Assembly (NCBI RefSeq): GCF_002631205.1
Contig: NZ_PDLO01000004.1
Location: forward strand, 62,001-126,000
Reading direction: 5' to 3'
Length of the DNA: 64,000 bases
Source of the DNA: Neolewinella marina
GTDB lineage: Bacteria; Bacteroidota; Bacteroidia; Chitinophagales; Saprospiraceae
The number at the start of each line of letters is the position of its first letter. Position 1 is the stretch's first letter. This document shows, in pieces, positions 8,870 through 17,080 of the stretch. The notes under the pieces were generated by a model. It was not told the origin of the DNA and ran no database searches. It saw only the letters and a program-made list of their open reading frames with translations. The position numbers and the translations under genes were made by a program.

Positions 8870-9478
8870 CTATTTGGTTCCCCCCGATGCCTCGTCTTCT
8901 TCCTCAATGACCAGCCTTTCCCTTTCCCGCTTGGTAGGCAGGTCCGGATCCTCATCTTCTTCCGCGTATAGCCCCACCACCTTGCGGTTGGGATGGGCGA
9001 TGAGGATGATGTCGCGGGCCGCCTGATAAAGCAGGAGGATGATGGTGATCATGCAGCCCCCCATCAGGGCGGTATAGCTCAGCAATACGTAATAGATGAT
9101 ATTGTAGAAGCCAGCGAAGGTCTCCTCCGCGTTGCTGATGGGTACGTTCAACACCATCAGCAACACCAGGGCGGCAATGAAGATGCCGGCGGCAAAACGG
9201 GCGATCCAGCCGATCCGGTTGTAGTGGTAGGCTTTCAGCTTCCGTTCCGACTGCTGGCTGAACGACAGCAAGGTCAGCATCAGGGCCAGGATGGTGGCCG
9301 TAGAGGTCATCATCCCGCTGGCCGTGAAGCGGAGGGTAGGCCGAACTTCCTGGAGGTTCTCAATCGCCTCGTAGTTGGTTACCGTCCCCAGCAAGTAGGT
9401 GCCGATGAAAATGATCATGGCGGCCAGTGCCCCCCCGATGAGGGACGAGCGAAGCAGGGAATGGTGGGAAGAGGACAT
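8870..9478 (-). CDS. Uncharacterised four-helix inner-membrane protein
   Basis: A 202-residue protein I cannot assign to a named family. It has four clear hydrophobic segments (about 14-34, 54-72, 90-111 and 125-150) with a short basic-aromatic connector (KLKAYHYNRIGW) and a highly charged C-terminal tail of alternating Glu/Asp and Arg/Lys. It is separated from the aldo/keto reductase stop by only 32 bp, so it may be co-transcribed with the reductase pair. Confidence 0.7.
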   Translation of the reverse strand: MSSSHHSLLRSSLIGGALAAMIIFIGTYLLGTVTNYEAIENLQEVRPTLRFTASGMMTSTATILALMLTLLSFSQQSERKLKAYHYNRIGWIARFAAGIFIAALVLLMVLNVPISNAEETFAGFYNIIYYVLLSYTALMGGCMITIILLLYQAARDIILIAHPNRKVVGLYAEEDEDPDLPTKRERERLVIEEEDEASGGTK

Positions 9479-9510
9479 GGCGGTGGTTAGGGTAAGAGGG
9501 TGGCAGCCTC

Positions 9511-10323
9511 CTAGAAATCGAAATTGCGGGGGTCGGGCCCAAAGCGCTTGCCGCGCTCGAGTTCGTCGATGGCGACCATATCTTCTTCGGAAAGCTCAAA
9601 GTCGAACAGGTCTCCGTTTTCGATGATGCGCTTGCGGTGGACGCTCTTCGGGATCACGATGACGTCATTTTGCAGGCACCAGCGCAGGACCACCTGGGCC
9701 GCCGTTTTGCCGTAGCGTTCGCCTATCTCGGCAAAGAGGGGCTCCTTCAGGAAGTGGCCCTGCATCAGGGGCGACCAGGCGGTGATGGCGATGTCGTGGG
9801 CGTCGCAGGCCGAGATCGCGTCCGCCTGCGTCAGATAGGGGTGGTACTCGATCTGGTTGACGACGGGGAGTACGCTGCCCGCCTCGATAATTTCTTCAAT
9901 GTGGTCGTCCATGAAGTTGCTCACGCCAATGCTGCGGACCTTCCCCGCCTCCAGGGCCTTTTCCAGTTCCTGCCAGGCGGCCACCCGACCTTCCACGGGC
10001 CAGTGCAGGAGCACTTGGTCTACGTAATCCAGCTTCAGCCGCTTGAGGCTGTTGTCCAGGGCCTCTGTGGTGCGGCCGGCCCGGATGTCGTCGTTCCAGA
10101 CCTTGGTGGTGAGCCAGACCTCTTCCCGCGGCAGACCGGCCGTGCGGATGGCTTCTCCTACGGCCTCCTCATTCCGGTAGGCCTTGGCGGTATCTACGTG
10201 GCGGTAGCCGGCCTCCAGGGCCCAGTGAATGGCGTCAATTGTTTCCTTTCCGTTCTCGCTTTGCCAGACGCCCAGCCCGAGGCGGGGCATTTCCAGGCCA
10301 TTGTTCAGTTTGTAGGTTCTCAT
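9511..10323 (-). CDS. Aldo/keto reductase
   Basis: A 270-residue NADPH-dependent reductase of aldehydes and ketones. The catalytic tetrad of the family is present: D44, Y49, K74 and H107 (LLHWP). Signature segments GLGVW, HVDTAKAY, GVSNF and IPKSVHRKRI follow the AKR pattern, the last being the cofactor phosphate-binding region; the size and motifs are close to the 2,5-diketo-D-gluconate reductase/AKR5 group. The start at 10323 begins the conserved YKLNNGLEMP strand; 27 further in-frame residues upstream have no family match. It follows the DUF2867 gene by 32 bp. Confidence 0.92.
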   Translation of the reverse strand: MRTYKLNNGLEMPRLGLGVWQSENGKETIDAIHWALEAGYRHVDTAKAYRNEEAVGEAIRTAGLPREEVWLTTKVWNDDIRAGRTTEALDNSLKRLKLDYVDQVLLHWPVEGRVAAWQELEKALEAGKVRSIGVSNFMDDHIEEIIEAGSVLPVVNQIEYHPYLTQADAISACDAHDIAITAWSPLMQGHFLKEPLFAEIGERYGKTAAQVVLRWCLQNDVIVIPKSVHRKRIIENGDLFDFELSEEDMVAIDELERGKRFGPDPRNFDF

Positions 10324-10355
10324 ACCTCCAATAACCTGAAGGGGGCCGTCGGGTT

Positions 10356-11738
10356 CTAGGCCTTCATGTTTGAGAGGTAGCGGCCGAAGCGGTTCATCAC
10401 CCACTGGTGGGCGCGGGCCTGGGTGAGCACGTAGAGGTACCAGGGCAGGGCAGGCACGAAATTGTGGATGGCCGAGATGATGTACCGGCCGTTGAGCACG
10501 CTGCGGAATTCCAGCCAGCCCTTGTTCTCCTTGCGGGCCAGCAACCCGCCTACGATATAGAAGAGTTGGCGCCGGCTGTCGCTGCGTCCCGGGATGAAGG
10601 TGAGTTTCAACAGGGGGATTCCCAGCACCTGGAAGGTAGAGTGATCCCCCCGGGTCTTTACCCCGATAAGGGTCCGGAAGAAGACCGGCAACCAGCGCTG
10701 GTACAGACGGGCGACGTAGGTGGCGGTGTGTTGCTGGGGGTTGGGCAAACGCTGGACGCTCCGAACGGTGTTGCGCACCCCCGGGTCGGCCGCCGGCAAC
10801 CGCGGGGGCAGGGGCGGCAGTAGATCCTCCGGGTGGAGGGCGCGGTGGGCGGCGGCGCGGAAATTCAGTCGGTCCGGAAAAGCCCGCAAGACCTCGTTGT
10901 CGCGGGCCACCATGCGGTGGCGGAGGCTCTCGACCAGAGGACTGACCAGGTCGGAGGGGGTATCCGTGAAGACACTCACCCAGAGGGTGGACAAACCGGG
11001 GCTGAAAAAAGATACGGGTTGAATGAAGCGCCGCTTGCCCATCAGCTCGGCTACCGTAGCGAGCATATCCATATAGGTGGTCACCTCCGAGCCGCCGATG
11101 TCGATGGCCCGCCCGAAAGTGGAAGGACGGTCGAGGCAGTAATCGATCAGCCGGAGGGCATCGAAGAGGTCAATGGGGTGGGTGGCGGACTGGCACCAGG
11201 CGGGACAAATCAGCACCGGAAGCCGATTCACGAGCCGCTCGACCATCTGGAAGGAGGACCCGCCGGGCCCCACGATGATGCCGGCCCGCAGGGTAGTGAC
11301 CGCCACGCCGGTAGAGGCCAGGGTTTCTTCTACCTCCCGCCGGCTGCGCAGGTGGCGGCTGTAGTCGGCGGGTAATTCATCCTCCGGCAGCAGGCCGCCG
11401 ACGAACAGGATCTGGCGGATGCCCTGCTTGCGGGCGGCCCGGGCGAAGTTGTCGGCCAGCAGCACGTCGGTATCCTCAAAACTGCCCTGGGAAAGGCGGG
11501 CCGAGGGCGACATGGAATGAACGAGATACAGCGCCAGGTCGGCGCCGGCCAGTCCGGCTTCGGTGCTCGTGATGGAATACAGTTCCACCTGCCGCCATTC
11601 GGCTTTGTCGTAGGTAGGGTCAGGTTGAAGGGCACCGCGACTGAGCGCGATGATGCGGTACCGGTGGTGGTACCGTTCGATGAACCAGCGGCCGATGAAG
11701 CCGGTGGCGCCGGCGATGACGAGGGTGGGCCGCTGCAT
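10356..11738 (-). CDS. SDR-type NAD(P)-binding protein with DUF2867 domain
   Basis: A 460-residue protein with an N-terminal Rossmann fold (GATGFIG at residues 10-16) of the atypical/extended SDR class, related to NmrA-like nucleotide-sugar epimerases (about 1-290), and a C-terminal DUF2867-like part (about 300-460). The substrate is unknown. The segment LYLVHSM and the RSRREVEETL stretch correspond to the region where classical SDRs have their Tyr-x-x-x-Lys, which is not clearly conserved. It is probably the first gene of a two- or three-gene transcript with the aldo/keto reductase. Confidence 0.82.
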   Translation of the reverse strand: MQRPTLVIAGATGFIGRWFIERYHHRYRIIALSRGALQPDPTYDKAEWRQVELYSITSTEAGLAGADLALYLVHSMSPSARLSQGSFEDTDVLLADNFARAARKQGIRQILFVGGLLPEDELPADYSRHLRSRREVEETLASTGVAVTTLRAGIIVGPGGSSFQMVERLVNRLPVLICPAWCQSATHPIDLFDALRLIDYCLDRPSTFGRAIDIGGSEVTTYMDMLATVAELMGKRRFIQPVSFFSPGLSTLWVSVFTDTPSDLVSPLVESLRHRMVARDNEVLRAFPDRLNFRAAAHRALHPEDLLPPLPPRLPAADPGVRNTVRSVQRLPNPQQHTATYVARLYQRWLPVFFRTLIGVKTRGDHSTFQVLGIPLLKLTFIPGRSDSRRQLFYIVGGLLARKENKGWLEFRSVLNGRYIISAIHNFVPALPWYLYVLTQARAHQWVMNRFGRYLSNMKA

Positions 11739-11821
11739 ATCCCACCAACGGCTGCGGCACCCCGATGTTAACGCGGCACCCGCGTGCAGCGCCCGGAATC
11801 AGCAGCCTGGGGGGGGGAAGG

Positions 11822-12511
11822 TCAGAAGCGAAGGTCCTCGACGTGGTAGCCGGGGAACTGCGCCTTATCAAAGGTGAAGTTGTTGTCGGCCAGGGTGGCG
11901 TTGCCCCGGGTCTTGTCGAGGAAAAAGGTATAGCTGCTGCCGTCGCGGATGAAGGCCTTCACGGAGGCGATCTCCTTCCGCTGCTGGTCGACCTGCAGGC
12001 GCAGTTTGGTGAAATCGCTGGCGTGGCGATCCACGGGCTTCAGCTCGATGATCTGCAGTTTGCGGCCGTTAACGGTTTCCTCGCCCTGCAGCGACAGTAC
12101 GTAGTTGTCGCCTTCGTAGAAGCTGAACAGGTTCTGGGGAGTGGGCATGCCGGTGGATTCCCCCGGCTCGGGCAGGTCGTTGATCTGCACCTCCTTGCTG
12201 CCGTGGAGGATGAAGTAGGAGGCGTCCTTGTTGATGATGCCCTCCTGGTCGCCGAGCTTGAAGCGTACCAGGTCACCCTTGCGGCTCAGGTTACCGGCCT
12301 GTACTTCTTTCGGCTGGTTGGGGAAAGCCATTTCCAGGCGGAAATCGGCCGTCAGGGTAGTATAGCCATCGTATTTCTGGCGAATACTTTCCAGTATCCT
12401 TTTCGCTTCCGCATCACTCTGGGAAGCGCTGGTGTAATGGTTGTTCTGGGCGGCCAGCGGAGTGGCAAACAGCAGACAGAACAGGGGCAGCAGAAAGGCG
12501 GGAAATTTCAT
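11822..12511 (-). CDS. lolA: LolA-like outer-membrane lipoprotein carrier
   Basis: A 229-residue periplasmic protein that would carry lipoproteins from the inner-membrane LolCDE complex to the outer membrane. It has a Sec signal peptide (cut near PLAAQ, residues 18-22) and the LolA-like beta-strand pattern: a TADFRLEM strand, GNLSRKGDLVRFKLG, and the final NFTFDKAQFPGYHVEDLRF. The genome context supports the role: a LolC/E-type permease gene starts about 700 bp away on the other strand. Confidence 0.85.
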   Translation of the reverse strand: MKFPAFLLPLFCLLFATPLAAQNNHYTSASQSDAEAKRILESIRQKYDGYTTLTADFRLEMAFPNQPKEVQAGNLSRKGDLVRFKLGDQEGIINKDASYFILHGSKEVQINDLPEPGESTGMPTPQNLFSFYEGDNYVLSLQGEETVNGRKLQIIELKPVDRHASDFTKLRLQVDQQRKEIASVKAFIRDGSSYTFFLDKTRGNATLADNNFTFDKAQFPGYHVEDLRF

Positions 12512-12677
12512 ACGCAGTAATTGTTAGCAGCATAACGCGGCAGGGAGACGGATGGACGTTGGCGCGGTCTTAATTTGACGTTAAAGCGAGAAATGGCACG
12601 GAAAACCCGGTAATCCCGAACGGGAATACTTAATAAAACCATTTGCTCAAATATCAGAACATAATAGGCGTTTTTAT

Positions 12678-12685
12678 TACCTTTG
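12678..12685 (+). promoter_or_regulatory. TAnnTTTG promoter of marR-type gene
   Basis: TACCTTTG, 55 bp before the ATG at 12741. The upstream 60 bp is clearly more AT-rich than surrounding DNA, as expected for a promoter. Confidence 0.55.
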
Positions 12686-12740
12686 GCAGCGGCCTTGATC
12701 GAGGGGCCGGGATATTTTACCCCACACAGAGAACCCCAAC

Positions 12741-13193
12741 ATGAAGGAAAGGCCCGAGAACGATAGGAATTACGTATGCGACGATCAATTCAGGGAGCTG
12801 CGTTTCAATCTATTGCACAGCTGCAGCTGGATCAACAACAGCATGCGTCAGTTCCTCCAGCCCCATGACATTACCCCCAAACAGTACAGCATTCTCCGCA
12901 TCCTCGACGAGCGCTTTCCGGAGTCGCTCTCTATCCAGGAGTTGCGCGATATGCTGGCCGACAAGATGTCGGACGCCAGCCGCCTCGTAGACCGGCTGGA
13001 GAAAAAGAACCTCCTCGACAAATTCCCTTCCGACCACGACCGTCGCAGCAACCGCACCCGCATCACCGAAAAGGGCAGTGAGCTGGTGGCCCGCATCAAC
13101 GAGGGCCGCAAGGACCTCGACGCCCTGATCCGGGAGCGGCTTTCCGACGGCGAGGTGGACTATCTGAACGACCTGCTGGAGCGGCTCCGCTAA
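12741..13193 (+). CDS. MarR family transcriptional regulator
   Basis: A 150-residue winged-helix DNA-binding protein. The central part (about 45-115) has the MarR fold: a helix-turn-helix around LSIQELRDMLADKMSDASRLVDRLEKK, and a wing with the DRRSNRTRITEKG motif. N- and C-terminal helices would form the dimer interface. Ligand and targets are unknown. The permease gene starts 43 bp downstream behind its own promoter-like element, so this regulator may control it, itself, or both. Confidence 0.9.
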   Translation: MKERPENDRNYVCDDQFRELRFNLLHSCSWINNSMRQFLQPHDITPKQYSILRILDERFPESLSIQELRDMLADKMSDASRLVDRLEKKNLLDKFPSDHDRRSNRTRITEKGSELVARINEGRKDLDALIRERLSDGEVDYLNDLLERLR

Positions 13194-13224
13194 ACGCCGC
13201 CGGGGGCGCTTACCGCGGCTGAAG

Positions 13225-13232
13225 TAACTTTG
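13225..13232 (+). promoter_or_regulatory. TAnnTTTG promoter abutting the LolC/E-like start codon
   Basis: TAACTTTG with only four bases between its last G and the ATG at 13237. Transcription should begin at or one base from the A of the start codon, giving a leaderless mRNA. Confidence 0.65.
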
Positions 13233-13236
13233 CCGC

Positions 13237-14484
13237 ATGAACCTTTCCGCGCGGATGGCTTGGCGGTACCTCTTCGCCCGCAAGTCGACCAATGCCATCA
13301 ACATCATCACCTTCGTCGCGGCCTTCGGGGTGGCCATCGGCGCCGCCGCGCTGATCATTGCCCTGAGCGTTTTTAACGGTTTTGAGGACATCTTCGTCGG
13401 GATGTTCAATAACCTTAACCCCGACGTACGCATCACTGCCGCCCGGGGAAAGACCTTCGAGGCCTCCGACGAACTGCTGGCCAAGGTGCGCAAAACGGAG
13501 GGTGTCCGGATTATTTCCCACACCCTGGAAGAAACGGCCCGGTTCCAGTACCTCGGCCACCAGGCCTTCGGTCCGCTGAAGGGAGTGGACAGCGAGTACG
13601 CCCGCATCAACGGGATCGACACCATGGTAGAGGAGGGGCACTACGACCTGCTCCTCCCCCAGTTCGAGACCCTCGGAGCCATCGTGGGACAGAACCTGGC
13701 GCGGGAGCTCCTCATCGACCCCTACAACCAGATCAACCTGCTGTCGATCTACGTGCCCCGCCCGCGTACCCGCGGGGGCGGCACCGTGCTGGCTTCGGGC
13801 CGGCTGCCCTACCAGGTGCGGGAAGTACTGCCGGTGGGGGTGGTACGCAGCCGGGAGGCCTTCGAGAACCAGGCCGTACTCATCGACATCGGGCTGGCCC
13901 GGGAGATCATGGGCGTGGAAGCCCCCACGGTCTCCTCCCTGGAAATCAAGCTGCTCCCCGGCTTCGCCAATAAGGCTACCTACCGGGCCCTGCAAGAGGC
14001 CCTGGGCGAAGACTACGTGGTGAAAAACCGCTTCGAGCAGGAAAACAGCATCCTGAAACTGATGCGGGTGGAAAAGTACGTGGCCTACGCCATCGTGACC
14101 CTGATGGTGATCCTGATCAGCTTCAACCTAGTGGGGGCCCTGTGGATGATCGTCCTGGAAAAGCGCAAGGACATCATCATCCTGCGCAGCCTGGGCATGC
14201 TCGGGACCGATATCCGCAACGTATTCCTGCGGGTGGGGCTGCTGATCTCCGGAATCGGACTCCTTTCCGGCTTCGGATTGGCCATCCTCACCTACCTCAT
14301 CCAGAGCCACTACGGCATCGTGGGGCTGCCCGGCACCCTGGCCGAAGCCTACCCGATGTCGTTGCGCTTCTCGGACTTCATGATCGTAACCGCCACCGTG
14401 ATGGTGATCGGACTGCTGGCCTCCCTGCTCCCGGCCCGCCGGGCGGAGCAGGTGGCGGAGAAGCCGGTCGTGGTGGTGGACTGA
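13237..14484 (+). CDS. LolC/LolE-type lipoprotein-releasing ABC permease (MacB/FtsX fold)
   Basis: A 415-residue inner-membrane permease likely to extract lipoproteins for hand-over to LolA. The N-terminal pattern (RYLFARKSTNAINIITFVAAFGVAIG) and first helix are typical of LolC/E. A periplasmic domain (about 45-275) is followed by three helices (about 285-305, 330-355, 385-405) with the FtsX-like motif EKRKDIIILRSLG. No LolD ATPase is encoded next to it, as is common in Bacteroidota. A bidirectional terminator follows. Confidence 0.87.
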   Translation: MNLSARMAWRYLFARKSTNAINIITFVAAFGVAIGAAALIIALSVFNGFEDIFVGMFNNLNPDVRITAARGKTFEASDELLAKVRKTEGVRIISHTLEETARFQYLGHQAFGPLKGVDSEYARINGIDTMVEEGHYDLLLPQFETLGAIVGQNLARELLIDPYNQINLLSIYVPRPRTRGGGTVLASGRLPYQVREVLPVGVVRSREAFENQAVLIDIGLAREIMGVEAPTVSSLEIKLLPGFANKATYRALQEALGEDYVVKNRFEQENSILKLMRVEKYVAYAIVTLMVILISFNLVGALWMIVLEKRKDIIILRSLGMLGTDIRNVFLRVGLLISGIGLLSGFGLAILTYLIQSHYGIVGLPGTLAEAYPMSLRFSDFMIVTATVMVIGLLASLLPARRAEQVAEKPVVVVD

Positions 14485-14513
14485 CCCGGGGGGGGGGTTA
14501 CCTCACTAATGCA

Positions 14514-14549
14514 AAAATGGGTGCCCGACCGAAGTCGTGCACCCATTTT
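14514..14549. terminator. Bidirectional terminator between permease and desaturase
   Basis: An 11-bp stem (aaaatgggtgc / gcacccatttt) whose arms end in A and T runs, so it works as an intrinsic terminator in both directions for the two convergent genes. Confidence 0.85.
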
Positions 14550-14589
14550 CAGGTAGTCAGATCAGGAATCAACCAACCAGCCGTGGCGG

Positions 14590-15642
14590 CTAGGCGGCCA
14601 TCTTCCGCTGTTCGTTGCGGTAGAACTCCCGGAAGGAGATCATGCGCTGCTTCTCCTCGTCCCACAGCTTGTTGAACATGAGGGGGAGGCTCTGCAGGAA
14701 GGTGATCTTGGTCACGTGGCGCTGCAGTACCGGGTTCTCCTTGGCGCAGCGGCGCAGGTTGTAGTTGGGGATGCGGCTGCTCAGGTGGTGGATGTGGTGG
14801 TAGCCGATGTTACCCGTCAGGAAGTGCATGATGCGGGGCAGCTTGTAGAAGGTAGCGCCTTTGATCGCGGCCGTGAGGTAATCCCAGTTCTTGGACCACT
14901 GCATGTAGGTGTGGTCGTGCTGGTGCTGCACGTAGAAGAACCAGAAGGCGATGATGCCGAAGAAGAAGATGATGCTGCCCTGTACGATGAGGAAGGCTTT
15001 CCAGCCCACCAGAAAACCGAGGCCTACGTAGGCAGCCAGGATCAGCAGGTTGTTCAAATGCATCTTCCGGTGAATGGGCGACCATCCGGGGAAGTTGATG
15101 CGGGGTACGCGCAGAACCACGCCGAGGTAGATCATGGGCAGGAGAATGAACAGTACGAAGGGGTTGCGGAAAACCCGGTACTTGAAGCGGCCCCAGCCGT
15201 TCAACTTGCGGAACTCTTCTACCGTCAGGAAGTCGATGTCGCCGATGTCGCGGTGCTCGAGCTGGCCGGTGTGGCCGTGGTGGAAGCTGTGCACGCGCGC
15301 CCAGTAGGTATAGGGGATCGAGCTGAAAAAGGAACAGACGAAGCCCATGGCGTCGTTGACCTTACGCTTGCTGAAAAAGGAGTAATGGCCGCAGTCGTGC
15401 TGAATGATGAAGATGCGGACCAGGAAGAAGGCATTGACCATGCCCAGCAGGAGGGTGAGCCAGATGGAGTAGCCCACGCTGAAGTACATCGCTACCCAAA
15501 GCGCCAGAAAGGGACCAAAACTGCTGAACAATTGGCCGATCGCGCGCCAGGTATTGGCCTGTTGGTACTGGGAGATGATAGTCTTCCAGTTTTTGAGCGA
15601 CTGGTGGATGTCTTCGACAGTGTTTTGAATTTGTGCTTGCAC
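14590..15642 (-). CDS. Membrane fatty acid desaturase
   Basis: A 350-residue diiron membrane enzyme that introduces a double bond into acyl chains. The three histidine boxes are intact: HDCGH at 82-86, HSFHH at 118-122 and HHIHH at 282-286. There are about four to six hydrophobic segments, at roughly 40-62, 64-82, 161-178, 199-215 and 222-240. The box pattern is that of the front-end/omega-type FADS family (DesA-like); regiospecificity cannot be read. A short helical N-terminus lacks a cytochrome b5 domain, so a separate electron donor is required. Confidence 0.92.
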   Translation of the reverse strand: MQAQIQNTVEDIHQSLKNWKTIISQYQQANTWRAIGQLFSSFGPFLALWVAMYFSVGYSIWLTLLLGMVNAFFLVRIFIIQHDCGHYSFFSKRKVNDAMGFVCSFFSSIPYTYWARVHSFHHGHTGQLEHRDIGDIDFLTVEEFRKLNGWGRFKYRVFRNPFVLFILLPMIYLGVVLRVPRINFPGWSPIHRKMHLNNLLILAAYVGLGFLVGWKAFLIVQGSIIFFFGIIAFWFFYVQHQHDHTYMQWSKNWDYLTAAIKGATFYKLPRIMHFLTGNIGYHHIHHLSSRIPNYNLRRCAKENPVLQRHVTKITFLQSLPLMFNKLWDEEKQRMISFREFYRNEQRKMAA

Positions 15643-15701
15643 TTGTAGTATTTTAAGGTTGAAGCCCTTGAATCATTGACGGAAATTGGGGGATGAACTG
15701 C

Positions 15702-15709
15702 TAAAGATA
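15702..15709 (-). promoter_or_regulatory. Near-consensus promoter of the desaturase gene
   Basis: TATCTTTA on the minus strand, about 60 bp before the desaturase start; seven of eight positions match TAnnTTTG, and the last base differs. Confidence 0.45.
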
Positions 15710-15832
15710 CATCCCATGCGTTTTCTGACCGCTCCTTCCCACCTACCTAACGGTTTGCGGGGGGTAGAGTTATGACGCACAAGTTAATATTAGGTCAAAT
15801 TCGGGCATCGTCTCCGGCGCCCAAGCCCTGTT

Positions 15833-17026
15833 CTACCGCTTGGAGAAGCCGTAGAGCAGTTTCATTTTATCAAAAATAGCCGTGTTTTCGAAAATGCCCG
15901 AGAACTGCTCCGCCCCCGGTCCGTAGGCGAAAACCGGGATCAGGTCGGCGGTGTGATAGTCGGAGGTGAAGGCCCCTTCGATCTGCCCCATTACCGATCC
16001 GTTGTTGATGGCGTAGCCCCCGGTCTCGTGGTCGGCGGTAACGATGATGAGGGTTTCTCCATCCCGCTGGGCGAAGTTCAGGGCAGCCCCGATGGCGCGG
16101 TCGAATTCGATCATCTCGGAGATGATGTAGTCGCTGTTGTTGCTGTGGCCGCCCCAGTCGATCTGGGAGGCCTCGACCATCAGGAAGAAGCCCTTGTTGA
16201 GGCTGTCGCGGTCATTCAGAAAGTCCATGGCCAGCTCGGTGGCGTCGACGAGGTAGTCGCGCCCTTGGTTGAAGGGCACTGGCTCACTGTCGGCCGTATA
16301 GTAGGCTACCCGCTTGGCGCGCTTCACCTTCAGCTTCTTCAGGTCGGTATCCACGAAGGAAGACACCTCGATGCCCTGGCTGCGCAGCTCCTCGGTGAGG
16401 TTGCGGGTGTCCGTCTCCCGACGTTCAAAGTACTTGGCCCCGCCGCCGATAAAGAGGTCGATGTCGGTCTTCAGCAGGTCAGCGGCAATGGCTTCGTACT
16501 CCTTGCGTTGCTTGACGTGGGCGTAGAAGGATGCCGGCGTGGCGTGAACGATGGAGGAGGTAGCCACCAGTCCGGTGGGCATGCCGGCCGATTCAGCCAT
16601 CTCCAGGATGGTGGTCACGGGCAGGGTATCCACATCCACCCCGATGGCCCCGTTGTAGGTTTTCACCCCGGCGGAGAAGGCGGTGGCCCCGGCGGCCGAA
16701 TCGGTGATCAGGTTATCGGCGCTGTAGCTCTTGTGGAGGCCCACCACGGGGAAGCGCTCCAGGTTCAGCTGGTTGTTGTTGCTGTACAGGCCGGCTGAGA
16801 TCTGGGTGACGCCCATGCCGTCGCCGATCATCAGGATGATGTTCTTCGGTCCGCGCTGGGCCCGGGCGTAGCTGGAGACGGTGCCCTCGGATTCGCGGTC
16901 ATCGCGGTCCATGGTGGCTTCCGTGGTCGAGGTCCGGCCTCCTGCCAGGGTATCCTGGGGGGCGGGCGGACAACTGGTGAAAAGGGCGATCAGCAGGCAG
17001 CAAGAGAAGAGGTAGGTCACATTCAT
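15833..17026 (-). CDS. Alkaline phosphatase, lipoprotein
   Basis: A 397-residue phosphomonoesterase of the PhoA family, releasing phosphate from organic esters outside the cytoplasm. The lipoprotein signal has its Cys at position 19 (LFTSC). The metal ligand D69 lies in MIGDGMG, the nucleophile S110 in ITDSAAGATA, and the C-terminal metal motifs ASQIDWGGHSNN and TADHETGG are intact. The residues after the nucleophile (SAGVKTYNGAIGVD) resemble short marine PhoA types. No Pho regulator is nearby. Its promoter sits four bases before the ATG. Confidence 0.94.
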   Translation of the reverse strand: MNVTYLFSCCLLIALFTSCPPAPQDTLAGGRTSTTEATMDRDDRESEGTVSSYARAQRGPKNIILMIGDGMGVTQISAGLYSNNNQLNLERFPVVGLHKSYSADNLITDSAAGATAFSAGVKTYNGAIGVDVDTLPVTTILEMAESAGMPTGLVATSSIVHATPASFYAHVKQRKEYEAIAADLLKTDIDLFIGGGAKYFERRETDTRNLTEELRSQGIEVSSFVDTDLKKLKVKRAKRVAYYTADSEPVPFNQGRDYLVDATELAMDFLNDRDSLNKGFFLMVEASQIDWGGHSNNSDYIISEMIEFDRAIGAALNFAQRDGETLIIVTADHETGGYAINNGSVMGQIEGAFTSDYHTADLIPVFAYGPGAEQFSGIFENTAIFDKMKLLYGFSKR

Positions 17027-17030
17027 GGCA

Positions 17031-17038
17031 CAAAGATA
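17031..17038 (-). promoter_or_regulatory. TAnnTTTG promoter abutting the alkaline phosphatase start codon
   Basis: TATCTTTG on the minus strand with exactly four bases between its last G and the ATG at 17026, the same spacing as at 13225-13237. A leaderless transcript is expected. Confidence 0.65.
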
Positions 17039-17080
17039 AATGTCCAGCGGCAGGCGACGGGATTAAGGCTTGGTTAAGGA

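Noticed and set aside
12614-12625. tcccgaacggga palindrome as a MarR operator
   Set aside because: Only five-base arms in a GC-rich background and no second copy; too weak to call.
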